This document shows positions 51,579 through 59,596 of a stretch of 64,000 nt of DNA, piece by piece (position 1 is the first letter of the stretch; every line of letters starts with the position of its first letter). The position numbers were made by a program, and so were the translations under genes. The DNA is from SMWD01 sp964629475 (GTDB lineage Bacteria; Pseudomonadota; Gammaproteobacteria; Steroidobacterales; GCA-2729495). Under the pieces are notes generated by a model. It searched no databases. It was not told the origin of the DNA and saw nothing but the letters and a program-made list of their open reading frames with translations. The stretch spans positions 1-64,000 of the forward strand of contig CAZVQW010000003.1 in assembly GCA_964629475.1 (NCBI GenBank). The letters are read 5' to 3'.

Positions 51579-52154
51579 CTAGACTGAACTGATTAGCGCT
51601 AAAGATAGTATGTCATAAGTCATTACAGGTGGATTTGCTATTCCGCCATTAGCTATCAAACTTTGAGCAGGATCGGGGAATGCGGCCAGACTCGGCGGAG
51701 TCAGTGGTAATGCATCAGAACTAAAGGCTGTTCTTGACTCATCCTCCAAATTGAACGCTAACCTATAAAAAGCCTGGCCACCTAATATCTGACCGGAAAA
51801 TCCAATTGACACGTTATATCGATCGATGTTGGATGGACCCCAATTATCAAGAACATTCACAAATGAACAGCACGTTATACTGTGATTCATGACTAGAGTT
51901 TGGCCGTCTACAGTGATCGAGCCTGTTAAAAGAGCGTACTGACCAATATTGGAAGTGCTAGCCTCATCTACAGCATCGGATCGAAAAGCGAATTCACCAG
52001 GAAGAATGCTGCCAACCGGTACGGTTGAACCGCCTGTTGATGTGGTCTCTCCGGTAAAGCCAAAAGTAATAACACTTGCGGCCTGTGCGGCAGATGCAGC
52101 TACAAACAGAATTATGGCAGCCGCAGCGGCTAACCGAAAATGAAATACCGTCAT
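51579..52154 (-). CDS. Secreted protein of unknown function, cassette-borne
   Basis: A 191-residue protein with a clear signal peptide (about 1-25, cleavage near AAQAAS). The body, VITFGFTGETTSTGG, GQYALLTGSITVDG and DRYNVSIGFSGQ, resembles the beta-rich N-terminal part of many PEP-CTERM-type exported proteins. There is no PEP-CTERM or other anchor at its end (DILSLALISSV), so it is released or has lost its tail. ATG at 52154 follows a G-rich Shine-Dalgarno. Confidence 0.6.
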   Translation of the reverse strand: MTVFHFRLAAAAAIILFVAASAAQAASVITFGFTGETTSTGGSTVPVGSILPGEFAFRSDAVDEASTSNIGQYALLTGSITVDGQTLVMNHSITCCSFVNVLDNWGPSNIDRYNVSIGFSGQILGGQAFYRLAFNLEDESRTAFSSDALPLTPPSLAAFPDPAQSLIANGGIANPPVMTYDILSLALISSV

Positions 52155-52249
52155 TATTTACCCCCAACTTCAAGCCTTGCATATAGCCTCGATTGCATCA
52201 TCGGGAGGTTTTACAAGCTAATAAATCCTGACTGGGCATGCATTAGCTT

Positions 52250-52308
52250 ATATAACGCATAATAATAGCAGGTTTTTCTAATACAAAATGTTGCGCATTA
52301 CGTTAGAT
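52250..52308 (-). repeat. attC: Candidate short attC site (weak)
   Basis: GTTAGAT at 52302-52308 is a perfect core box, and ATATAAC at 52250-52256 could be its partner. AACGCAT and ATGTTGCGCATTACGTT segments between them are partly complementary. With the next site at 52379 it would bound a cassette of about 130 bp with no gene. Confidence 0.35.
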
Positions 52309-52378
52309 AAAAACATTCCGTGTCTGACTAATGTTTATCGGGAGCAGCCATTTTGAGAAATGCCACACGATGCATGCC

Positions 52379-52454
52379 CCGTAACGCCTCAAAAAGGGGC
52401 GCACGTTAGTGCGTCCCAGCCTGCGAAGCAGGCGACTTCTTTGGCTGGTTAGAT
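52379..52454 (-). repeat. attC: attC site downstream of brnTA
   Basis: GTTAGAT (52448-52454) is one core box; the other end reads CCGTAAC. GGGGCGCAC and GTGCGTCCC form the inner stem around GTTA, and CTCAAA/CTTCTTTG-type segments extend it. It shares the central AGCCTGCG-N2-GCAGGCG block with the attC at 53042. The last codons of brnA lie inside it. Confidence 0.75.
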
Positions 52455-52675
52455 GCCGACTGCTCCAATCTTTCAGCAAGCCAAACCTTAATTATGGATT
52501 GCCGAGTTACACCTAATCGACCAGCCTCTTTATCGAGCATCTCGATCATCCAGGTTGGAAAGTCAACATTGACTCGCTTTTGCTGCTGCTTCGGGCGTTT
52601 AGCCTTTGATAAATCCAGTGCACCAGTTACATCTTTGCCTTGGTCAAAATCACTATCGAATTTTTTAGCTTTCAT
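52406..52675 (-). CDS. brnA: BrnA-type antitoxin
   Basis: An 89-residue DNA-binding antitoxin of the BrnT/BrnA type II system. The C-terminal part has a ribbon-helix-helix pattern: KRVNVDFPTWMIEMLDKEAG then LGVTRQSIIKVWLAERLEQ. It normally binds BrnT and represses the operon. Its last dozen or so residues (SNQPKKSPASQAGTH) are encoded by the attC site, so its tail was set by the cassette boundary. Its start overlaps the brnT end by 11 bp. Confidence 0.85.
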   Translation of the reverse strand: MKAKKFDSDFDQGKDVTGALDLSKAKRPKQQQKRVNVDFPTWMIEMLDKEAGRLGVTRQSIIKVWLAERLEQSASNQPKKSPASQAGTH

Positions 52676-52925
52676 ACAAAGCTACCTCTTCATCACGGGA
52701 CCTACGAACTGAGATGATCCGAATATCATCACTTCGGTAGGTAATTACAGCCGACCAATGCTTTGCACCGATCTGGCCGATAACCATAGATCGCGGTTCA
52801 TCCTCGGTTCTGGCCGGAATTTCCAAAAGATTCGGATCGTTCCACAGTTGCTGTGAATCCAAGAAGTCGATGCCGTGTTTGGCGAGGTTCCGCTCGCTTT
52901 TCTGAGGATCGAAATCGAATCCCAT
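52665..52925 (-). CDS. brnT: BrnT-type ribonuclease toxin
   Basis: An 86-residue toxin of RelE-like fold. ATG at 52925 gives MGFDFDPQKSERNLAKHGIDF, the family's N-terminus; a longer frame from 52964 is less likely. The rest, ARTEDEPRSMVIGQIG, AVITYRSDDIRIISVRRS and EEVALYES, matches BrnT, including the Arg-rich strand. It is placed before brnA, as is normal, and the pair fills one cassette. Confidence 0.87.
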   Translation of the reverse strand: MGFDFDPQKSERNLAKHGIDFLDSQQLWNDPNLLEIPARTEDEPRSMVIGQIGAKHWSAVITYRSDDIRIISVRRSRDEEVALYES

Positions 52926-53041
52926 AATGGTATAGAAAATATACCTATTTATAGCACCTGACAAGGGCTGGAGTCACAATGATTATGTAAAGCTACTAGG
53001 AAGCTAGCAGTGTTGAGTCTACCGCCAAGGTTGGATCAGGC

Positions 53042-53124
53042 ATCTAACGCCCTGAAAAGGGACCGGCCGGAAGGCCGGTCCCAGCCTGCGTAGCAGGCGC
53101 TTTCTTCAGCTTGTATGGTTGATT
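53042..53124 (-). repeat. attC: attC site
   Basis: One core box is ATCTAAC (53042-53048). The inner stem GGGACCGGCC / GGCCGGTCCC around GGAA is perfect, and CTGAA/TTCAG extends it. The other box is degenerate (GTTGATT, 53118-53124). Central block AGCCTGCG-N2-GCAGGCG as in the site at 52379. Confidence 0.8.
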
Positions 53125-53141
53125 GCATGCACGGGCTCTAA

Positions 53142-53489
53142 CTAGCAATTTGCCTCCCCCTCACTAATTTGCAGCGTTCCTAAATGGTAATGATGATATT
53201 TAATGGGTCGTTTTTGATTATCTAAAATAAAATATCCCCCATTAATTAAGAACTGATAATTTCCATCTTTTAATGTATTTAGAAATCTTTCAGTTCCAAA
53301 TGCTTCTAAAATTTCTTCGAAAGTAAGATCCCAATCAGCCAACCCGCAAAAAATTGTTAAGTCTCTTTCTAGGGCTTCTATTCGCTCTGTTGTATATGCT
53401 TCTGCAACCGCACGCCCAAAATATTGGTATAGATTTAGACCTAAAGACAGTAGTACAGCTAAACATAAAATTAGTACGACAGTTTTCAT
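53142..53489 (-). CDS. Hypothetical membrane-anchored cassette protein
   Basis: A 115-residue protein with one N-terminal hydrophobic segment (about 4-22, VVLILCLAVLLSLGLNLYQY) and a polar remainder: ERIEALERDLTIFCGLADW, EEILEAFGTERFLNTL, GGYFILDNQKRPIKYHHYH. No family recognised. Notably A/T-rich. The start ATG at 53489 lies 9 bp from the core box of the attC at 53499, whose TTAGGTGG supplies a Shine-Dalgarno-like sequence. Confidence 0.6.
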   Translation of the reverse strand: MKTVVLILCLAVLLSLGLNLYQYFGRAVAEAYTTERIEALERDLTIFCGLADWDLTFEEILEAFGTERFLNTLKDGNYQFLINGGYFILDNQKRPIKYHHYHLGTLQISEGEANC

Positions 53490-53498
53490 ATAGCCGCC

Positions 53499-53594
53499 AC
53501 CTAACGCCCACAGCAGGGACGCTTGACGCGGCTGGAGTTTTGCGGAAGCAAAACGACTGACGGGTCAAGCGTCCCTTGCCTGTGCTGGTTAGAT
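53499..53594 (-). repeat. attC: attC site with both canonical core boxes
   Basis: The clearest site of the array. On the minus strand it runs from R'' ATCTAAC (53594-53588) to R' GTTAGGT (53505-53499); both fit RYYYAAC and GTTRRRY without mismatch. CAGCACAGGCAAGGGACGC pairs with the opposite GCGTCCCTGCTGTG with unpaired bases, and GTTTTGC/GCAAAAC forms the inner hairpin. Length 96 bp, within the attC range. Confidence 0.88.
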
Positions 53595-53597
53595 GGT

Positions 53598-53924
53598 TTA
53601 GGCACGACGAAATGCCGCTGGCAGCAAAAGAAACCATTGCACATAACCCAATATGGCCATTGGCACCCAGATAACAAAATTGAAGATAAAACCACTTGGC
53701 ACGGTAACGCCAAGCAGTGAATCAAGAGCCATTAGAACCAAAGTTACTAAGCCGACAAATGCGATCCCTACCGGAAAGGTCAGAAATAGCATTGCGGATA
53801 TAACTACGATATCAGTGTCTTTTATGTCGCGATTTACAAATGCAAAGATCGGCACACTGACGCACGCAGTCACCCAAATGGATGCCAATATTTTCCCGAC
53901 CAGCGATGAAGGTAGAACAGCCAT
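53598..53924 (-). CDS. Hypothetical membrane protein, cassette-borne
   Basis: A 108-residue protein with about three hydrophobic segments (about 10-30, 40-68, 78-100). No family recognised. The ATG at 53924 lies inside a core box (GTTAGATGG on the minus strand), so the gene begins at the very edge of its cassette with almost no leader. Translation must rely on sequence provided by the upstream site. Confidence 0.58.
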   Translation of the reverse strand: MAVLPSSLVGKILASIWVTACVSVPIFAFVNRDIKDTDIVVISAMLFLTFPVGIAFVGLVTLVLMALDSLLGVTVPSGFIFNFVIWVPMAILGYVQWFLLLPAAFRRA

Positions 53925-53929
53925 CTAAC

Positions 53930-54288
53930 ATCTTTATTCAGAGGAAGCCGTTGTTCTACTGGAACAATAGATTGGTTTTGTTTTCGGCTTTTGTTTTCTG
54001 TTCATAGCGCTGTTTTTATTCCTAAAGTACCATTTAGTCAATAGCTTATGATTGCCTCTGTTATCTCGAGGACAGAAAACAATTAGCGTCACTGTCTAGG
54101 AGTCAATGTCCAGTATTTGGTTAGAAATTGAATATTGTTTGGGTTGATCCCAGTCGGTGGACTCTTGACTATCTGACCTGCGGCTTCGCAATCAAATAGA
54201 GCTGCTTAGATATGATTAGATCTGACGCTGTTGGTAAAATTATGTGCCAACTAATACATATATCTGAATTGGATTAGAAGAATATATT
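53930..54288. other. Gene-free 359-bp region beside the cassette array
   Basis: No gene is recognised. The sequence is A/T-rich with T-rich words (TTGGTTTTGTTTTCGGCTTTTG) near 53970-54000. The left edge starts with an isolated core box (53923-53929), where another attC or an attI site could have been, but no matching second box or hairpin is seen. The right part should hold the promoter of the gene at 54289. Confidence 0.45.
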
Positions 54289-54744
54289 GTGGAGTTAAAA
54301 ATACCACCTTTGTTGCTCACGATAATTTTTTCAATCCTGATGTTGATATTGTCATGGGCGGCGCCGGCACTTTCTTTCAAACTGCCGATGAAAAACATTG
54401 TGGCAGTTTTATTGGTATTCATTGGAAGCATAATTTGTATTATTGCAGTCATTTCATTCTATCGGGCACAAACAACGGTAGCCCCTAATCGTCCAGATCA
54501 ATCCTCTGCCCTGGTCATGACTGGTTTATATCGATTCTCGCGTAATCCGATGTATCTTGGCTTTCTTATTCTCCTCATTTCCTTGGGCGCTTATCTCGAG
54601 AATGTACTGGCACTGCTGTTAGCACCGACCCTGTTTATTGTGTATATGAATCAGTATCAAATTAACCCTGAAGAAAAAGCGCTCCATCAGGTCTATGGTG
54701 ATGAATTCCTGGCATACAGGCGGAAAGTTCGCCGGTGGTTATAG
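54289..54744 (+). CDS. Isoprenylcysteine carboxyl methyltransferase (ICMT)-like membrane protein
   Basis: A 151-residue protein with about four membrane segments. The motif TGLYRFSRNPMYLGFLILLISLG then EEKALHQVYGDEFLAYRRKVRRW is that of the ICMT/PEMT-type small methyltransferases. In bacteria the acceptor is generally unknown. GTG at 54289 is the start used. It is more A/T-rich than the following core genes. Confidence 0.82.
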   Translation: MELKIPPLLLTIIFSILMLILSWAAPALSFKLPMKNIVAVLLVFIGSIICIIAVISFYRAQTTVAPNRPDQSSALVMTGLYRFSRNPMYLGFLILLISLGAYLENVLALLLAPTLFIVYMNQYQINPEEKALHQVYGDEFLAYRRKVRRWL

Positions 54745-54791
54745 GAATAGAGAGTAATGCCAGTTTCTGGCCGGATATTTTTATTGATTAC

Positions 54792-56168
54792 TTATTGATA
54801 GATTTTTCCCGGCAGCCACGTTACAAGTTCCGGAAAGAGCGCGAGCAGGATCAGTACGAAAAGCTGTAAGAAGATGAATGGAATAACGCCGCGGTACATC
54901 GCCGATGTTTCCACCTCGGCAGGGGCGACTCCGCGTAAATAGAAAAGAGCGAAGCCAAACGGTGGTGTTAGAAATGATGTCTGCAGGTTGATTGCGATCA
55001 TGATGCCGAGCCAGACCGGGTCGAGCCCCATGCCGAGCAGCACGGGGCCGACAATCGGTACGACAACGAATGTGATCTCGATGAAATCGAGCACAAAACC
55101 CAGCAGGAACATCACCAGCATGACGGTGATCACGGCACCGGCCACACCGCCGGGTATGGCCAGCAGGAAATCACGCACTAATTCATCGCCGCCGTAGCCG
55201 CGGAATACGAGTGAGAATACCGATGCGCCGATCAGAATCAGGAATACCATGCTGCTGATGCGTGCGGTGGTGCGGCCAATTTCTGCGATCCGTTGGCGGG
55301 ACAATTCACCGCGAATCGTGGCCAGAATAAGCGCCCCGACGGCACCGACGGCAGCAGCCTCTGTGGGTGTAGCCAGGCCGGCGATGATCGATCCGAGTAC
55401 CGCGAATATCAATAACATCGGCGGCAGCAGAACTAGGATGACCCGGAGAGCCAGGGAAGCTGTTGGCTGATCATTAGCAGCGACTTCGTGATTTCCGGGC
55501 ATTGTCGCTGGTTTCATGATTCCGAGGACAATCAGGTAAGCAATATACAAGCCGACCAGTAGCAGTCCCGGGATGATTGCACCGATGAACAGATCGCCAA
55601 CCGACACGGTTTCCGGAGAAAAAATGCCCTGGTTCAACTGTGCCTGTTGAAATGCCGACGACAATACGTCGCCAAGCAGGACCAGGATAATCGACGGAGG
55701 AATAATCTGACCCAGCGTACCGGAGGCGCTGATGATGCCGGTGGCTATCGCCGGATCGTAGCCCCGCTTGAGCATGGTCGGCAGGGACAGCAGCCCCATA
55801 GTGACGACCGTCGCACCGACGATACCCGTACTGGCGGCCAGCAGCATGCCGACCAGTGTCACGGCAATGCCCAGTCCGCCACGCAGGCGCCCGAACAGTG
55901 CCCCGAGCGTGTCGAGCAGATCTTCGGCGATGCGTGCGCGTTCGAGCGTGACGCCCATGAAGACAAACAAGGGTACGGCGACGAGCGTCGCGTTGTTCAT
56001 GATGCCGAATATCCGGCTCGGCATCGTCTCGAGGAACGTCACGTCAAACGTACCCGTCATGACGCTGATCACGGCGAATGTCAGCGCGGTACCGGCCAGT
56101 GTAAATGCGACCGGGAACCCGAGCAGCAGGATGCCGATGACGACCACGAACATGATGAGTGCGAGCAT
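54792..56168 (-). CDS. dctM: TRAP transporter large permease (DctM)
   Basis: A 458-residue membrane protein with about 12 segments. VGMLLAASTGIVGATVVTMG, GTLGQIIPPSIILVLLGD and the C-terminal QTSFLTPPFGFALFYLRG are DctM signatures. It carries out sodium-driven uptake together with DctQ and a binding protein. The only binding protein of this type in the window is at 41902. It lies 1 bp after dctQ. Confidence 0.93.
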   Translation of the reverse strand: MLALIMFVVVIGILLLGFPVAFTLAGTALTFAVISVMTGTFDVTFLETMPSRIFGIMNNATLVAVPLFVFMGVTLERARIAEDLLDTLGALFGRLRGGLGIAVTLVGMLLAASTGIVGATVVTMGLLSLPTMLKRGYDPAIATGIISASGTLGQIIPPSIILVLLGDVLSSAFQQAQLNQGIFSPETVSVGDLFIGAIIPGLLLVGLYIAYLIVLGIMKPATMPGNHEVAANDQPTASLALRVILVLLPPMLLIFAVLGSIIAGLATPTEAAAVGAVGALILATIRGELSRQRIAEIGRTTARISSMVFLILIGASVFSLVFRGYGGDELVRDFLLAIPGGVAGAVITVMLVMFLLGFVLDFIEITFVVVPIVGPVLLGMGLDPVWLGIMIAINLQTSFLTPPFGFALFYLRGVAPAEVETSAMYRGVIPFIFLQLFVLILLALFPELVTWLPGKIYQ

Positions 56169-56169
56169 G

Positions 56170-56673
56170 TCAGGCGCCGGATCTAAATTGCCGAATCGCC
56201 CGTGCCAGCAGGACGATTCCCTGAAGAAGCAACATCAGCGACATGATCGGAATCAGGCTCTTGAGCAGCGATGGAAACGGATAGATCAGTCCGCCGGCTT
56301 CTCTGGAGGTCTCATGAATTTGCCAGGAAACCATGACGTAGTCCCAGCTGGCAATGATGATAAACAGAGCAACCGGGATCAGCAGGAATAACGTACCGGC
56401 GGTATCGACAATGGCCCGTCCTCGTGGTGAGAATCGGCGATAAAAGATATCGACGCGCACGTGCTCTTCGCGGACCAATGTATAGGCTGCGGCGAGCATG
56501 AACACGGCAGCATGCATCCAGGTGACGGATTCCTGCAGCCAGATCCAGCCGGTGTCGAACAGGTAGCGCAGAACAACGATGCAGAAAGTGACCAACACCA
56601 TAACAATTGTCAGCCATGAGACGGTACGTCCGACAATGACATTGATGCGTTCGAGAGCATCCATTAGCTGCAT
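56170..56673 (-). CDS. dctQ: TRAP transporter small permease (DctQ)
   Basis: A 167-residue, four-helix protein. It has the family pattern RYLFDTGWIWLQESVTWMHA and AYTLVREEHVRVDIFYRRFS. It precedes dctM in the same operon and is needed to couple the binding protein to DctM. Confidence 0.9.
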   Translation of the reverse strand: MQLMDALERINVIVGRTVSWLTIVMVLVTFCIVVLRYLFDTGWIWLQESVTWMHAAVFMLAAAYTLVREEHVRVDIFYRRFSPRGRAIVDTAGTLFLLIPVALFIIIASWDYVMVSWQIHETSREAGGLIYPFPSLLKSLIPIMSLMLLLQGIVLLARAIRQFRSGA

Positions 56674-56725
56674 GATGGTCTAGTAGTCCAGTATGGTGAA
56701 AATGACAGGTTCGGTTCCTTCCGGA

Positions 56726-58177
56726 TCAATGTCGCCAGAATGTCGGCGAAACAAGAACCAGTAAGGTGAAGATTTCGAGCCGGCCGAGTAGCATTGCGCC
56801 GATACAAACCCACTTCGACGTATTATTAATGTCGCTAAAGCCTGTCGCTACGTCACCAAGTCCGGGACCCAGGTTATTCAGGCTGGCAGCAATGGCCGAG
56901 AAGGCGGTGACCTGATCCAGGCCGGTGGTCAGCACCACCACCATCATCAGTGTGAACAACACAACATAGACGGCAAAAAAACCCCAGACAGAATCGACGA
57001 CACGCTGAGGTACCGGCATCGAACCTAGCTTGACAGGCACTTCGGCATTCGGATGCACAAGTCGTTGCACCTCGCGCATTCCCTGTTTGTACAACAGCAG
57101 GGCGCGCATGACTTTCATGCCGCCGCCGGTCGAACCGGCGCAACCGCCGATAAAGCTCGCGAACAGCAGCAGAACAGGTAATGAACCGGGCCAGGCAGCG
57201 AAGTTCGTGGTTGTAAAGCCGGTTGTCGTTACGATCGACACGACCTGGAAAATACCTTTCGTGAAGGTTTCTTTGAGCGAATCATATTCGCCGCTGATGT
57301 AAAGACCCATCAGCACAACAATTAATACTCCGCCGATGATCACCGTATAGGCGCGAAATTCAGGGTCCGCCAGGTAGTGGCGAACCGAGTTCGAGCGCCA
57401 GGCAAAGAAATGCAGGGAAAAATTGATGCCGGCCAGGAACATGAAAATGACGGCAACGGCTTCGACCAGCGGGCTGGCGAAATAACCGATACTCGCATCA
57501 TGTGTCGAGAATCCGCCGATGGCTACGGTGCTGAAGCTGTGACAGATTGCATCAAACAGGTTCATGCCGGCCAGAAAGTACAGGACCGCGCAGATGATTG
57601 TCAGGCCGAGGTAGATGTACCACAGCGCCTTGGCAGTTTCGGTGATGCGCGGCGTTAGCTTGTTGTCCTTGACAGGTCCGGGCGTTTCGGCGCGATACAG
57701 CTGCATGCCGCCGACGCCGAGCATCGGCAGCACGGCAACAGCCAGCACGATGATGCCCATGCCACCGAACCACTGTAACTGCTGACGGTAGTACAGAATC
57801 GACTTCGGCAGCGTGTCGAGACCGGACAGAACGGTGGCGCCGGTGGTCGTGAGCCCCGAGATGGCCTCGAACACCGCATCGGTAATCGTCATGCTTGGCT
57901 CGGTCGAGAACAATAGCGGCGCGGCGCCGAACGTACCGAGCACGACCCAGAATGCCGCGACGATGACGAATCCGTCGCGCAGGCGTAATTCACGGCGTTG
58001 GTTGCGAACCGGGAACCAGATCAGTGCGCCGGCCATCAGCGTGACGATGAAGCCCTGTACGAATGCCATTGTCGATCCATCGCCGTAAATCTGTGAGACG
58101 GCAATCGGCGGCAGCATGGTGGTGCTGAACATCATCAGTAGCAGGCCGAGAATTCGCTGAACAACGGTCAGGCGCAT
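56726..58177 (-). CDS. trkH: Trk potassium uptake membrane protein TrkH
   Basis: A 483-residue K+ channel-like subunit with the repeated M1-P-M2 units. Selectivity-filter segments are seen near EAISGLTTTGATVL (first), FSTVAIGGFSTHD (second), VSIVTTTGFTTTNF (third) and AIAASLNNLGPGL (fourth). TrkA, encoded just upstream, gates it with NAD(H)/ATP. Start ATG at 58177, 16 bp after trkA. Confidence 0.96.
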   Translation of the reverse strand: MRLTVVQRILGLLLMMFSTTMLPPIAVSQIYGDGSTMAFVQGFIVTLMAGALIWFPVRNQRRELRLRDGFVIVAAFWVVLGTFGAAPLLFSTEPSMTITDAVFEAISGLTTTGATVLSGLDTLPKSILYYRQQLQWFGGMGIIVLAVAVLPMLGVGGMQLYRAETPGPVKDNKLTPRITETAKALWYIYLGLTIICAVLYFLAGMNLFDAICHSFSTVAIGGFSTHDASIGYFASPLVEAVAVIFMFLAGINFSLHFFAWRSNSVRHYLADPEFRAYTVIIGGVLIVVLMGLYISGEYDSLKETFTKGIFQVVSIVTTTGFTTTNFAAWPGSLPVLLLFASFIGGCAGSTGGGMKVMRALLLYKQGMREVQRLVHPNAEVPVKLGSMPVPQRVVDSVWGFFAVYVVLFTLMMVVVLTTGLDQVTAFSAIAASLNNLGPGLGDVATGFSDINNTSKWVCIGAMLLGRLEIFTLLVLVSPTFWRH

Positions 58178-58193
58178 AGCAACGGTGTCAGAA

Positions 58194-59561
58194 TTAAACG
58201 TCGACCTGAAACAGGCGCACGACTTCGTCTGTTTGCCGGCGATCGGTGATGAACATGATGATGTGGTCGTCTGTTTGCACGACGGTGTCGTGATGTGCCT
58301 GCATGACCTCGTCGCCGCGGACGATAGCGTTTATGGATGCACCGGGCGGCAGCTTGATGTCTTCAATGGCGCGCCCTACTACTTTCGATTCTTCCTCGGT
58401 GCCATGAGCGATGGCTTCTAATGCTTCGGCACGTCCACGACGCAGTGAATGCACTTTTATGACGTCGCCCCGGCGCACGTGAGCCAGCAATGAACCGATC
58501 GTGATCTGACGTGGCGAGATCGCAACATCGATTACGCCACTCTCAACGAGTTCCGCATAGGCCGGCCTGTTTATCAGTGACATCACTTTCTTGCAGCCGA
58601 GTTTCTTGGCAACCATCGCCGAAAGAATATTGGCTTCCTCTGAATTTGTCAGCGCGACGAAGATATCGGCGTTATCGACATTTTCCTCGAGCAACAACTC
58701 TTCATCAGCCGCATCGCCATGCAGGACAATAGATTTTCTGAGAACTTCAGAAATATATTTTGCCCGTTGCTTGTTGTGTTCGATAACCTTGACCTGGTTG
58801 GTTTTTTCGAGTGCCGATGCAAACCGAAAGCCGATGTTGCCGCCGCCGGCGATTACGACCCTTCGAACCGGGTCTTCGAGCTTGCGCATTTCGCTCATGA
58901 CAACACGAATATCCTTGCGTGCCGCAATAAAAAACACCTCATCATTTTCCTGGATCAGCGTGCTGCCTTCCGGAACGATGCTCTGTCCATTGCGATAAAT
59001 CGCCGCGATTCGGGTTTCGATACCGGGGATATGTTCGTGCAGCGTCTTGATTTGTTGACCGACGAGCAGCCCGCCGCGGAGTGCGCGGGCGCCAACGAGC
59101 CGCACGGCGCCGTCGGCGAATTCGAGTACCTGGAAAGCGCCCGGGTAATGTATGAGCTGTTCGATATGCTGCGTGACGAGCTCTTCGGGGCTGATGAGAA
59201 AATCAACCGGAATGGCCGACTGCTGCCAGAGATCATTGGCGCGGATATATTCGACAGCTCTGATACGGGCTATCTTGGTTGGCGTCTGGAAGAGCGTGTA
59301 CGCGATCTGACAGGCAATCATGTTGACTTCATCGCTATTCGTCAGCGCAATGATCATGTCAGCGTCACGTGCGCCGGCCCGTTCGAGTACCGCCGGAAAA
59401 GAAGCGTGGCCGACGACCGTGCGAACATCGAGCCGATCCTGAAGATCCCTGAGCACGGCCGCGTTCGAGTCAACGATAGTGACTTCGTTAGCTTCTTCTT
59501 TAGCTAAATGATGAGCAGCCGTGGTACCGACCTGCCCAGCGCCGAGAATCAGAATATTCAT
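58194..59561 (-). CDS. trkA: Trk potassium uptake regulatory protein TrkA
   Basis: A 455-residue protein with two RCK (TrkA-N/TrkA-C) units. The nucleotide-binding motifs are MNILILGAGQVGTTAAHHL at the start and VVIAGGGNIGFRFA near 235. ATG at 59561 is used since it starts exactly at the first motif; an upstream ATG at 59636 would add 25 residues from uvrD-adjacent DNA. It is paired with trkH. Confidence 0.96.
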   Translation of the reverse strand: MNILILGAGQVGTTAAHHLAKEEANEVTIVDSNAAVLRDLQDRLDVRTVVGHASFPAVLERAGARDADMIIALTNSDEVNMIACQIAYTLFQTPTKIARIRAVEYIRANDLWQQSAIPVDFLISPEELVTQHIEQLIHYPGAFQVLEFADGAVRLVGARALRGGLLVGQQIKTLHEHIPGIETRIAAIYRNGQSIVPEGSTLIQENDEVFFIAARKDIRVVMSEMRKLEDPVRRVVIAGGGNIGFRFASALEKTNQVKVIEHNKQRAKYISEVLRKSIVLHGDAADEELLLEENVDNADIFVALTNSEEANILSAMVAKKLGCKKVMSLINRPAYAELVESGVIDVAISPRQITIGSLLAHVRRGDVIKVHSLRRGRAEALEAIAHGTEEESKVVGRAIEDIKLPPGASINAIVRGDEVMQAHHDTVVQTDDHIIMFITDRRQTDEVVRLFQVDV

Positions 59562-59596
59562 CTGTACAAGCGTATTGTTGCCGAGGCAGGCGTAGT

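Larger units (their letters stand above)
50841..53929 (-). mobile_element. Array of integron-type gene cassettes without a visible integrase (CALIN)
   Basis: Small minus-strand genes alternate with attC-like sites in the same orientation. Three sites are clear (53499-53594, 53042-53124, 52379-52454), two are weaker (52250-52308, 51477-51563), and a half-site remains at 50841-50873. An isolated core box ATCTAAC at 53923-53929 marks the upstream end. Starts or stops of several genes fall inside the sites, as is common for cassettes. No IntI-type tyrosine recombinase gene is seen, so this is best called a CALIN; the integrase may lie elsewhere. Local composition is more A/T-rich than the flanking genes. 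Confidence 0.82.

Noticed and set aside
50841..53929. CRISPR array
   Set aside because: The repeats are few, differ in length and sequence, and separate genes rather than short spacers.
53930..54288. Integron attI site or intI gene beside the cassette array
   Set aside because: No reading frame of tyrosine-recombinase type exists here or anywhere in the window, and only one core box is present.
55647..56391. Long plus-strand open frames over dctM and dctQ
   Set aside because: Low-complexity Asp/Arg/His/Gln or Ser/Thr/Pro composition; mirror frames of the membrane protein genes.
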